Below, piece by piece: positions 1-9,832 of a DNA stretch of 47,248 bases (within the stretch, counting starts at the first letter, position 1; every line of letters begins with the position of its first letter). Source of the DNA: Winogradskya consettensis (GTDB lineage Bacteria; Actinomycetota; Actinomycetes; Mycobacteriales; Micromonosporaceae); assembly GCF_018332715.1 (NCBI RefSeq), contig NZ_BOQP01000023.1, positions 1 through 47,248 on the forward strand, written 5' to 3'. A program made the position numbers and the translations under genes. The notes beneath the pieces are model-generated. The model was not told the origin of the DNA, did not search any database, and worked only from the letters and a program-made list of their open reading frames with translations.

Positions 1-27
1 GGCCGGGTGTGCCGGGCCGGGCCGGGG

Positions 28-828
28 TCAGCGGATGATGGCTCGGCAGGGTTGGGTTGTCGGCTGGAACACCGCGATCGCTGTGCCGTCGTCGGTGCGG
101 GCGGCGACCCAGAAGTGGCCGACGTAGGTCTGCTGGGTGTAGGTGTCGCCCGGTTTCAAGGTCGCGTACTCGACTCGTTTGCCGTCGGTGTCCAGCCACG
201 AGATGCTCACGGTGCCCGCGGTGGTGTTCACGAAGGCGACCTGGGTTTCCGGGCCGTCCTTCGCAAAACGTAGCGACGGCTCGGCGCTTCCGGGCAGCGC
301 ACGCAGTTCCGGCCAGGACGCGACATCGTCATTGCCCGGGGAGCCGGATGGCCCGGAACCGGACGACTCGGGATCGGACGGCGTGGGATCGGACGGCGTG
401 GGATCGGACGGCGTGGGATCCGAGGGGGCGGGATCTGATGGCGTGGGGCCGGACGGCGTGGGATCGGAGGGGCCGGGGGCTGGGGGTGCGGGGGCCGGTG
501 CGGACGAGGCTGCGGATGCGGGGGCTTGGCCTGCCGCCTTGCTGTGCTGCCAAAGGCTGATGACGACTATCGCGGCGCCGGCCAGGAGCAGGGCACTGAG
601 CCCGATGACTATGCCCGTGAGGCCGCGGACGTTGCGCACGGTGCGGGCGCCTACGGAATCCTCGGAGGAGCCAAGGTACTGCGTGCTGGGGTACTGGGCG
701 CCGGGGTGCTGGGCGCCGGGGTGCTGGGCGCCGGGGTGCTGGGCGCCGGCTTCGAGCAGGGGTGGGTCGAAGGGATCCACCGGCGTGGCCAGGGGTTGCT
801 GATAGGGGTTGGGGGGCTGATCTGTCAC
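28..828 (-). CDS. Membrane-anchored protein with VHL-like beta domain
   Basis: Read from the GTG at 828 (266 aa); an in-frame ATG lies at 855 and neither has a clear ribosome site. The order is a Gln/Pro-rich cytoplasmic N-terminus with repeated PGAQH units, one membrane segment at about residues 70-93, a Pro-rich linker of TPSDP repeats (about 119-155), and a C-terminal domain at about 175-266. That domain resembles the beta domain of the von Hippel-Lindau protein: Trp211 in WLDTDG, Tyr221 in VEYATL, and TYVGHFW with Thr234, His238 and Trp240. The spacing equals human pVHL W88, Y98, S111, H115 and W117 without gaps. These are hydroxyproline-pocket positions in pVHL; whether this protein binds hydroxyproline or any peptide is unknown. 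Topology predicts the domain lies outside the membrane. Confidence 0.75.
   Translation of the reverse strand: MTDQPPNPYQQPLATPVDPFDPPLLEAGAQHPGAQHPGAQHPGAQYPSTQYLGSSEDSVGARTVRNVRGLTGIVIGLSALLLAGAAIVVISLWQHSKAAGQAPASAASSAPAPAPPAPGPSDPTPSGPTPSDPAPSDPTPSDPTPSDPTPSDPESSGSGPSGSPGNDDVASWPELRALPGSAEPSLRFAKDGPETQVAFVNTTAGTVSISWLDTDGKRVEYATLKPGDTYTQQTYVGHFWVAARTDDGTAIAVFQPTTQPCRAIIR
371..475. repeat. 15-bp tandem repeat, seven units
   Basis: Seven consecutive 15-bp units starting with ggatcggacggcgtg; units 4 to 7 have diverged. They are in frame and encode the TPSDP linker of the VHL-like protein, so copy-number change would lengthen or shorten the stalk by five residues. Confidence 0.9.
676..750. 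repeat. 15-bp tandem repeat, five units
   Basis: Five units related to gtgctgggcgccggg, encoding the PGAQH/PGAQY repeats of the cytoplasmic N-terminus of the same protein. It has the same period as, but a different sequence from, the repeat at 371-475. Confidence 0.88.
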
Positions 829-984
829 GGGGCAACCGTATTGACAGGTTTTCATGCCAATCGTTGCGGGGTGCGGACTATGACGTCGGTCTCCGAGGGC
901 CGGGCGTGCTGTGTCCATACTCGAACGTGCGCCTGATGGTCGCGCCGATGCTCACCGGTGGGCGGCTGGCGGGCCTGACGGCAG

Positions 985-1440
985 TCACCGGTCGATGAAG
1001 GCCGTGACTGTCACCGGGTCGGTTCGTACCTCGCCGGACGCGCCCAGTGGCACTGTCACCGACGGTTCGGTGTGCCCGAAGGGCAGGTCCATCAGGACCG
1101 GTACGTTGAGATGGGTCTCGTCCGCGTCCTCGCCCCGGAATCTCGGCATGAGGTACCACGCACCGGAGTCGCTGAACCGGCAGGCGTACTCCAGCATGAA
1201 CTGCATGGAGTCGGCGACGTAGGTCTTCTGTCCGAAGAGGTCGACCGCCACCGGGAGCGAATCGCTGCCCAGCCCATCGGGCTGGAAATACTGTTCGTCG
1301 TGATCGGAAGGTGGATGTTGCGCGCCCGGCGCTCGTGCCAGAACTGCGTCGTCCGATAGGTGATGAGATCCTGCAGATCGACGATCAGTTTGAAGCGTGG
1401 GTCACCGATGATCGAAGGGAAACGATCTGGTGCAGGACGC
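985..1440 (-). pseudogene. Chimeric remnant: class II aaRS-like piece fused to peptidase S66 tail
   Basis: Reading leftwards from about 1440, one frame gives FPSIIGDPRFKLIVDLQDL and TTNSISSPMG. A one-base loss near 1275 shifts it into the next frame, which continues LGSDSLPVAVDLFGQ, TYVADSMQFMLEY and MPRFRGEDADETHLN. This resembles the core of a D/K/N-type class II aminoacyl-tRNA-synthetase-related protein, the last stretch being the motif 2 region. Directly after HLN the frame becomes VPVLMDLPFGHTEPSVTVPL, which matches the extreme C-terminus of LD-carboxypeptidases (peptidase S66/MccF family), where the GH motif carries the catalytic His. No intact start exists. I read it as a deletion fusion of two neighbouring genes plus a frameshift. 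The family assignments are recognition by eye. Confidence 0.65.
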
Positions 1441-1808
1441 CAACCTCCGTGGTGGTAAGTAGACACAGTTCGCCCATTAATTGCTCTAAGGTGGAATGCT
1501 CGGAGCGCTGCCGGCCAAATGGCGCTAACCACACATGTGGCTGCCCAAACAGGACGGGCCACGAATAGACGGGTCAGAATAAGACGGGTCACAGAACCGT
1601 CGCAAGACAGTGATGGATACCTGGTCATCACGCCGAGCCGTACCGTCCGGCCATAGTGGACGTTGAGAGTCATCCAGCCATTGGCGCCAGGCCGCGATTC
1701 TTTCGGATGGGAAATTTCTCAGCGTCCATTGACTAGCGACGTCCCCGAACATTCATCAAAGAGGAATCAGACCGGGCGGCGGCGTGAAAGACAAACGGTT
1801 TTCCCGCA
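1441..1808. other. Intergenic stretch, no convincing gene
   Basis: Lower GC than its flanks. Short open stretches exist on the minus strand (for example one with RNFPSERIAAWRQWLDD near 1700) but none has a start, ribosome site and recognisable family. It may be decayed sequence continuous with the chimeric pseudogene. Confidence 0.5.
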
Positions 1809-1848
1809 CAAAGGAACCGCCGGCCGGGATGCCCCGGACGGCGGTTCC
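1809..1848 (-). terminator. Terminator of the glycyl-tRNA synthetase gene
   Basis: GGAACCGCCG (1813-1822) pairs perfectly with CGGCGGTTCC (1839-1848). On the minus strand the stem follows the stop codon by 11 bases and is followed by TTTGTG, a short T-rich tail. Confidence 0.75.
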
Positions 1849-1859
1849 TGTCGCGTGTT

Positions 1860-4841
<2,982 letters not shown>

Positions 4842-5021
4842 CGATAGACTCCGTCCGGTGACAACGGCCGTCAGCCTATCCGGTGTGCCCGGGTCCAGTG
4901 GGGCACACGCGCAAGCCCTCCGGCAGTGCCGCTCCCCGGCCCCAGACGGGGCGGCGAAACCCGGTTCCACATCCTGCTGTCAGTCCGGACCACCCCTCAT
5001 TCGCCATTCCGGACAGGATCC

Positions 5022-5352
5022 ATGTCTCCGCTGCCCACAAAGCAACGCTTCAAGGTTATCGGCGCGCATCATCTCGACGAGATCGCCGACCGCTACCACC
5101 TTTCTCCGTAGGTCCTGGACACCATCCGCATCGTGTGACTGGTGCTGCCGTTCCGCGTCGACAAACACGTGCCCGACGACCCAATGTTCAAGCTCCTCTT
5201 CCCCCCACCGGGGATGCTCCCGGCGCAGGACGAGCGGCTCCTCGCCGACACGGCGGCACGGGGCGACCCCAAGGAGCTGTCCGCCGGGGTGAAGCAGAGC
5301 CGGGCCGAACTCAACCCGCACCCGTCCGGGCAGCAGGAGCTCAATGTGCCGG
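5022..5352 (+). pseudogene. Lysine 2,3-aminomutase-family N-terminal remnant
   Basis: From the ATG at 5022 the frame reads QRFKVIGAHHLDEIADRYHLSP, then TAG at 5109, VLDTIRIV, TGA at 5136, LVLPFRVDKHVPDDPMF, PPPGMLPAQDERLLAD and LNPHPSGQQELNVP. This follows the N-terminal region of KamA-family radical SAM aminomutases, with both stops inside otherwise continuous homology and about ten residues missing after FRVDKH. Homology ends near 5352, before the radical SAM cysteines, so no enzyme can be made. Confidence 0.7.
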
Positions 5353-5813
5353 CCGCCGTGCCGACGACTGCCGCGGGGCCCGCGAACCGTGCATTCTGGA
5401 AGAGCTGCATATCGTTGTGGTCGTTGCCGAACGCGATGTATTCCCCGAGACCGATGGGGAACGCCGCCAGCACGAGGGCCTTGTCCACGGCCATCGGCGA
5501 CAGGTCGACCAGGTCCTCGGCGATGTGCCGGTGCATCACCAGCCCACGGTTGCCGGCTCGGCCGGCACGGCGTCGGCTGGTCCGAAAAGGACGACCTTCA
5601 CGTACTCGGTGGGCGACTCCCGCCCGGCCCGCGTCGCCAGGCGCCCCTGATCGACCCGGCCCAGGATCTCCCGCCGACCAGATGCACGTCGGTCAGGCCT
5701 TCCGGAAGCACCGGGATCAGATCCGTGACCCACGCCGCGCCGTCGATGTCGAAGACGAACGGGACACCCGGCTCGACACGCCGCACTGATACACCGTGGC
5801 CCTGCTGCATCAC
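5353..5813 (-). pseudogene. HAD (Cof-type) hydrolase remnant
   Basis: Read leftwards, three frames must be joined: VPFVFDIDGAAWVTD (possible HAD motif I), then TEYVKVVLFGPADAV, then LSPMAVDKALVLAAF and YIAFGNDHNDMQLFQNARFAG. The last two match the Lys of motif III and the GDxxND-like motif IV of Cof-type HAD phosphatases. At least two frameshifts and an internal deletion (about 45 rather than more than 100 residues between the first two blocks) make it non-functional. The N-terminal block is the least certain. It abuts the aminomutase remnant on the other strand. Confidence 0.55.
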
Positions 5814-5907
5814 CGTAGATCCTTCGGCCGTCCGATATACGGCCGTTCTGCCAGATCTCCGCCATCCATGACGGTCAGTGCCGAGAGGCCCCGGCCGGGC
5901 CTACCGG

Positions 5908-7017
5908 TCACCCTTGGAAGTGCGCGTTACCGGCCATTCTTCGGTAGGCCGCGAGGGATGCCGTGGTGCTGTCTATGCGGAAGTTGGTGTCGTTGTGGGT
6001 GTCGGTGTCGAACCAGACCATGGCGCTGAGTTCGGGGGTTCGGCGGGCGTAGGCGGCGAGGTCGTCGGTCCAGTCCGCCTTGGTGCTGCCGCCGAAGTCG
6101 ATCGCGGCGGTTTCCGTGACGATGATGGGCTTCCTGGCGCCGTAGGCGTTCACGATCGGGTTGAACAGGGTGGCGGGGGATTCCTTGTAGAAGTCGTAGC
6201 CGGAGACGCCGACCCAGTCCACATAGTCGTCGCCGGGGTAGTAGTTCTGCATTTTGTTCCAGGAGTCGCCGGGGCTGGAGTTCCAGTTCGGGCTCCAGAC
6301 CCAGGAGACGTTGGTGGCGCCCTCGTCGGCGAAGATGCCGTGGATTCTGCGCCACGCGGAGACGTACCCGTCGGCATTTTTGCCGTTGCCGGCGCCGCCC
6401 CATTCGAACCAGTCGCCGTTCATCTCCCAGGCCCAGCGGACGAGCAGGGGTTTGCTCTGGGCGGCGAGGTTGCGGGCCGCGGCGGCGATCAGCTTGTCCG
6501 AGCCGCCGCCGTTGATCTTGTTCCAGGCGACGCCGTGCCAGGAGATCATGAGCGTGCTGCTGGACGGGACGTTGAAGCGGGTGCGTGGCATTGCCTCGTC
6601 CCAGGCCCAGAACTGGTGGACGATCCGCTGGTCGCGGCCGAGCTGGGAGCGGCGCAGGGCCAGGCTTTCGCTCGCCGAGCGGCCGCTGAGGCTGAGGTAG
6701 GCGCCGAGCATGACCTTGCCGGTGGCCGGCGACACCGGACCGCCCCGGCTGGTGTCGCGGGCCACCTTGGCGTTCTTCGACGCGGTGGGCGACGCGGACG
6801 CCGACGGGGAGGCGGTAACGGTGGCAGCCGGGCCGAGGCTGCTCACCGCGGACGCGGAGGCCGCCGGTGACGCCGACGCCGAGGGGGCGAGCGACGTGGA
6901 CGGTGAGCCCGCCGAAGTGGGCAACGCGGACGTCTCGGGCGATTGGCGCGAACAGGCCGCCGGAAGGGCGGCCACGGCGGCCAGCGTGAGCAAACTGCGA
7001 CGCGACACCCGCGACAT
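5908..7017 (-). CDS. GH26 family glycoside hydrolase lipoprotein
   Basis: The 369-aa product resembles GH26 beta-mannanase-type hydrolases acting on plant or fungal polysaccharide outside the cell. It starts with a twin-arginine lipoprotein signal (VSRRSLLTLAAVAALPAAC, lipid-acceptor Cys22), then a long Ser/Ala/Pro linker to about residue 85, then the catalytic domain. Candidate acid/base Glu198 lies in WAWEMNGDW and nucleophile Glu302 in IIVTETAAI. The ATG at 7017 has AGAGGG ending eight bases upstream; a GTG at 7026 overlaps that site and is unlikely. Monocistronic. The exact substrate cannot be told from sequence. Confidence 0.88.
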   Translation of the reverse strand: MSRVSRRSLLTLAAVAALPAACSRQSPETSALPTSAGSPSTSLAPSASASPAASASAVSSLGPAATVTASPSASASPTASKNAKVARDTSRGGPVSPATGKVMLGAYLSLSGRSASESLALRRSQLGRDQRIVHQFWAWDEAMPRTRFNVPSSSTLMISWHGVAWNKINGGGSDKLIAAAARNLAAQSKPLLVRWAWEMNGDWFEWGGAGNGKNADGYVSAWRRIHGIFADEGATNVSWVWSPNWNSSPGDSWNKMQNYYPGDDYVDWVGVSGYDFYKESPATLFNPIVNAYGARKPIIVTETAAIDFGGSTKADWTDDLAAYARRTPELSAMVWFDTDTHNDTNFRIDSTTASLAAYRRMAGNAHFQG

Positions 7018-7140
7018 GCGGTGCACCCTCTTCCCTAGGCAACAGCGACGGACGCTACCGCCCTGAGCAGTGCAAACCCAACCCCGGCGGCCACCCTCAC
7101 GGCAAAGCGCCCGACTTCTGCCCGGCCGTCCGAAAGAAAA

Positions 7141-8169
7141 TCACGCCAGCATGTCGCGGACCATGGGCATCACCTTGGAACCGTAGAGCTCGACGGCGTG
7201 CATGCGGGCGCTGACCGGCTGTGCACCGGCGGTGTAGACGAGGTCGAAACGGCCGACGCCCAGGGACTTCACCGCCGCGGCGATCCGGCGGGCCACGGTC
7301 TCGGGGCTGCCGACGTACATGGAGCCGTCCTGGACCTCGGCGTCGAACTCCGCGCGGCGCAGCGGGGGCCAGCCGCGGAGGGCACCGATCCGGTCACGCA
7401 TCACCTTGTACGTCGGGTAGTAGAGCTCGCGGGCCTGCTCGTCGGTGTCGGCGATGAAACCGGGCGAGTGCATGCCGACGGGGTGGGCGAGCGTTCCGAG
7501 CTGGTCGGCGGCCCGGCGGTAGAGGTCGACGTACGGGGCGAAGCGTTCCGGGGCTCCCCCGATGATGGCGAGCATGAGAGGCAGTCCATAGCGGGCGGTA
7601 CGCACGACCGACTGCGGTGACCCGCCGACGCCGACCCACGTGTCGAGCCGGCCGGACTCGGTCTTCGGGAACACGTCGGCGTCGGTCAGCGCGGCGCGGG
7701 TGGTGCCGTCCCACGTGACGGGTTTCTCGTCGAGCAGCTTCACGAACAGGTCCAGCTTCTCCTCGAACAGGACGTCGTAGTCGCTCATGTCGTACCCGAA
7801 GAGGGGGAAGGACTCGGTGAACGAGCCGCGGCCGAGGATCGCCTGCGCGCGGCCGCCCGAGATGGCGTCGACGGTCGCGAAGCGCTGGAACACCCGGACC
7901 GGGTCGTCGGAGCTGAGCACGGTCACGCCGGAGGCGAGCTTGATCCGGTTGGTACGCGCGGCGATCCCGGCGAGCACCGTCTCCGGGGTCGAGATCGAGT
8001 ATTCGGGGCGGTGGTGCTCCCCCAGCGCGATCACGTCGACGCCGAGCTCGTCGGCGAGCACGGCCTCGTCGATGACCTGCCGGATCGCCGCGGCGTGGCT
8101 CAGCGGCACGCCGGAGTCGTCGTCCGGGACGTCACCGAACGTGTCGAGGCCCATCACGAGGTCGGTCAT
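7141..8169 (-). CDS. Luciferase-like (LLM) flavin-dependent oxidoreductase
   Basis: The 342-aa protein has the bacterial luciferase-like TIM-barrel signature: GVDVIALGEHHRPEYS near the N-terminus, TVLSSDDPVRVFQRFATVD, and GRAQAILGRGSFTESFPLFG. Members use reduced FMN or F420; the substrate is not predictable. GGAGG stands eight bases before the ATG. It is transcribed divergently from the MarR regulator across a 70-bp gap containing a near-perfect inverted repeat, so it is the likely regulated target. Confidence 0.92.
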   Translation of the reverse strand: MTDLVMGLDTFGDVPDDDSGVPLSHAAAIRQVIDEAVLADELGVDVIALGEHHRPEYSISTPETVLAGIAARTNRIKLASGVTVLSSDDPVRVFQRFATVDAISGGRAQAILGRGSFTESFPLFGYDMSDYDVLFEEKLDLFVKLLDEKPVTWDGTTRAALTDADVFPKTESGRLDTWVGVGGSPQSVVRTARYGLPLMLAIIGGAPERFAPYVDLYRRAADQLGTLAHPVGMHSPGFIADTDEQARELYYPTYKVMRDRIGALRGWPPLRRAEFDAEVQDGSMYVGSPETVARRIAAAVKSLGVGRFDLVYTAGAQPVSARMHAVELYGSKVMPMVRDMLA

Positions 8170-8187
8170 GGCGCTGTCCTCCAGTAA

Positions 8188-8219
8188 TTGACGTGTCAGC
8201 TATACGATCGACAGGTCAA
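8188..8219. promoter_or_regulatory. Probable MarR operator
   Basis: TTGACGTGTC (8188-8197) and GACAGGTCAA (8210-8219) form an inverted repeat matching at 9 of 10 positions, centred between the oxidoreductase and MarR starts. A site here could control both divergent genes. Confidence 0.65.
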
Positions 8220-8239
8220 ACAGAGAAGGGTGGGTTCTT

Positions 8240-8764
8240 ATGCCCGGTTCCCGGCGCCGGCTGCCGACCCGTGACGAGCTGCGGACATGGCGCGACTTTC
8301 TGGAGACCACGGAGGCCCTGCGCTCGGTGCTCGCCACGCGCCTGCAGAGCGATACCGGGCTCTCACCGGGCGATTACGGCGTACTCCTGGCGTTGAGCGA
8401 GGCTCCGGGGACCCGGATGCGGTCGTCGGAGCTGGCCGCGACGCTCGGGTGGGAACGCAGCCGGCTGTCGCACCACCTCGGGCGGATGGAACGGCGGGGG
8501 TTGATCCGCCGGGAGAAGACGCCTGCCGACAGCCGGGGCGCGGAGATCAGCCTGGCAGCCGCGGGCGCGGAGGCGTTCCAGGCGGCGACGGTGCCGCATC
8601 TGCGGGCGGTGCGGGAGTTGTTCGTCGACGCGCTCACGCCGGAGCAGCTCACCGCCGCGGGAGAAATAGCCGCGGCCCTGCGAGAGAACCTGCCGGCCCA
8701 GAAGAATCAGCGGGCGCAGAAACCGGCCAGCTCCACCGCGTCGGAGGAGCCGATCCACTCGTAG
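8240..8764 (+). CDS. MarR family transcriptional regulator
   Basis: The 174-aa protein carries a MarR winged helix: LSPGDYGVLLALSEAPG, then MRSSELAATLGWERSRLSHHLGRMERRGLIRRE, with the wing REKTPADSRGAEISL. Such proteins are dimeric repressors released by small ligands. It faces the LLM oxidoreductase, which probably belongs to its regulon. The 3' end overlaps the convergent PilZ gene by 58 bp; the last 20 or so residues (Lys/Gln/Ser-rich) are unconserved tail. Confidence 0.93.
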   Translation: MPGSRRRLPTRDELRTWRDFLETTEALRSVLATRLQSDTGLSPGDYGVLLALSEAPGTRMRSSELAATLGWERSRLSHHLGRMERRGLIRREKTPADSRGAEISLAAAGAEAFQAATVPHLRAVRELFVDALTPEQLTAAGEIAAALRENLPAQKNQRAQKPASSTASEEPIHS

Positions 8765-9279
8765 GTGCCGCGCAACAGGTCGGCACGTTGCGCGACGGTG
8801 CTGACCGTGGCGGTCAGCTCCCCCCACGGCATCGCGACGTGCACCATCGTGCGCTCGATATCCGGCGGCAGGGACGGCATGGCACGTAGCAGCAGCCCGA
8901 CCGTCGAGATGTCCTCCACGCGACCGGTCAGGGGGACCAGGCGACGCCCGTCCGCGGTCTGGATCTGCGCGGTCCCGACGGCGGGCAGCGCGCCCGAGCG
9001 CCGGGGTGCCGAGCGGCGCTGCACGATGTCCGTCGGCGCGTCACCGATCACCCGGAACTGGTCGTCGCGCAGCTCGCCCTCGACCCAGGTCAGCCCGGCG
9101 GTGGTGACGAGCTCGAGGATGCCGAACCTGCGTACGCCGGGACCGTCGAGGCTCAGCACCGGGATCGGCGGGAGCTCCGCGATGAAGTCGGCCCGCACCT
9201 CGGCCAGCGTGACGAGTACGCGGTCCTGCGTACCGGGGCAACGCAGGGTGAGACTGCTCCCCGCAGGCACGGTGATCAT
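8707..9279 (-). CDS. PilZ domain protein
   Basis: The 190-aa protein has an N-terminal beta-rich domain (about 1-85) and a PilZ domain (about 87-190). The cyclic-di-GMP signature is present in variant form: RRSAPRR for RxxxR, and VEDISTVGLLLR for the (D/N)xSxxG motif with the final Gly retained. It therefore probably binds cyclic-di-GMP, but the output is unknown because nothing else in the pathway is nearby. It is convergent with MarR. Confidence 0.82.
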   Translation of the reverse strand: MITVPAGSSLTLRCPGTQDRVLVTLAEVRADFIAELPPIPVLSLDGPGVRRFGILELVTTAGLTWVEGELRDDQFRVIGDAPTDIVQRRSAPRRSGALPAVGTAQIQTADGRRLVPLTGRVEDISTVGLLLRAMPSLPPDIERTMVHVAMPWGELTATVSTVAQRADLLRGTYEWIGSSDAVELAGFCAR

Positions 9280-9340
9280 CAGCCGGACACTACCGGCTCC
9301 GAACCGCCCTCACCTGCGAAAACGCCGATGCCGAGAGGGC

Positions 9341-9517
9341 TCATTCCATGATGTCGCCCGTGTCGCCGGTGTCGTCGGGGTGGGACGGGTAACGCTTGCC
9401 GTCGCGGCGCCGCTGTTTCAAGAACGGGAACGACTTCCGCTGGGCGGGCGCGTCGTCCGGGCGGAGGTGGCGCGGCACGTACGGATGCGGCGCGGGGTCG
9501 GGTTGATCGTGGGTCAC
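9341..9517 (-). CDS. Small hypothetical protein, Pro/Arg/Asp-rich
   Basis: Read from the GTG at 9517 (58 aa). It has a basic centre (FPFLKQRRRDGKRYPSH) and an acidic tail (DDTGDTGDIME); no domain is recognised. An in-frame start further upstream at 9595 exists. The coding case rests on codon pattern and the gap between neighbours. Confidence 0.4.
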   Translation of the reverse strand: MTHDQPDPAPHPYVPRHLRPDDAPAQRKSFPFLKQRRRDGKRYPSHPDDTGDTGDIME

Positions 9518-9569
9518 GAAAGCAGGAATTCTCTCTGCGAGACGGATACGCCGGGCGGGTGAACCGCTC

Positions 9570-9758
9570 TCAGGCTTCGCTCTCGGCACGCGCATCAGCG
9601 CCGAAACCCCGGCGAATGCTGCGCGAGATGATCCCCTGCAAGGTCGTCTTCTGCTCGGTGGTAAGCCCGCGTCTCAACTGGGCCATGTCGGTAGCGGACG
9701 GCTCACCCTTGTGCACGAAGGCCGTGCCGGACTCTGCAGTCTCGCCACTCGCTGCCAT
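9570..9758 (-). CDS. Small hypothetical protein
   Basis: Read from the ATG at 9758 (62 aa). The sequence has a hydrophilic N-terminus and a helical, basic C-terminal half (LRRGLTTEQKTTLQGIISRSIRR). No family is recognised. It lies between the 573-aa membrane protein and the other small gene, on the same strand as both. Confidence 0.45.
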   Translation of the reverse strand: MAASGETAESGTAFVHKGEPSATDMAQLRRGLTTEQKTTLQGIISRSIRRGFGADARAESEA

Positions 9759-9832
9759 GCCGCCAACGTAACGTAATCTTCCGGTCACGGGGATCCTTCC
9801 ATCGGGTCTGCGTTCCATTTCGGACAAGCGTG

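Noticed and set aside
371..475. Tandem repeats considered as a CRISPR-like array
   Set aside because: The units are 15 bp without spacers and encode an in-frame protein linker.
5109..5138. TGA at 5136 in the KamA-like frame as a selenocysteine codon
   Set aside because: A TAG lies 27 bases upstream in the same frame and homology stops before the active site, so the gene is simply dead.
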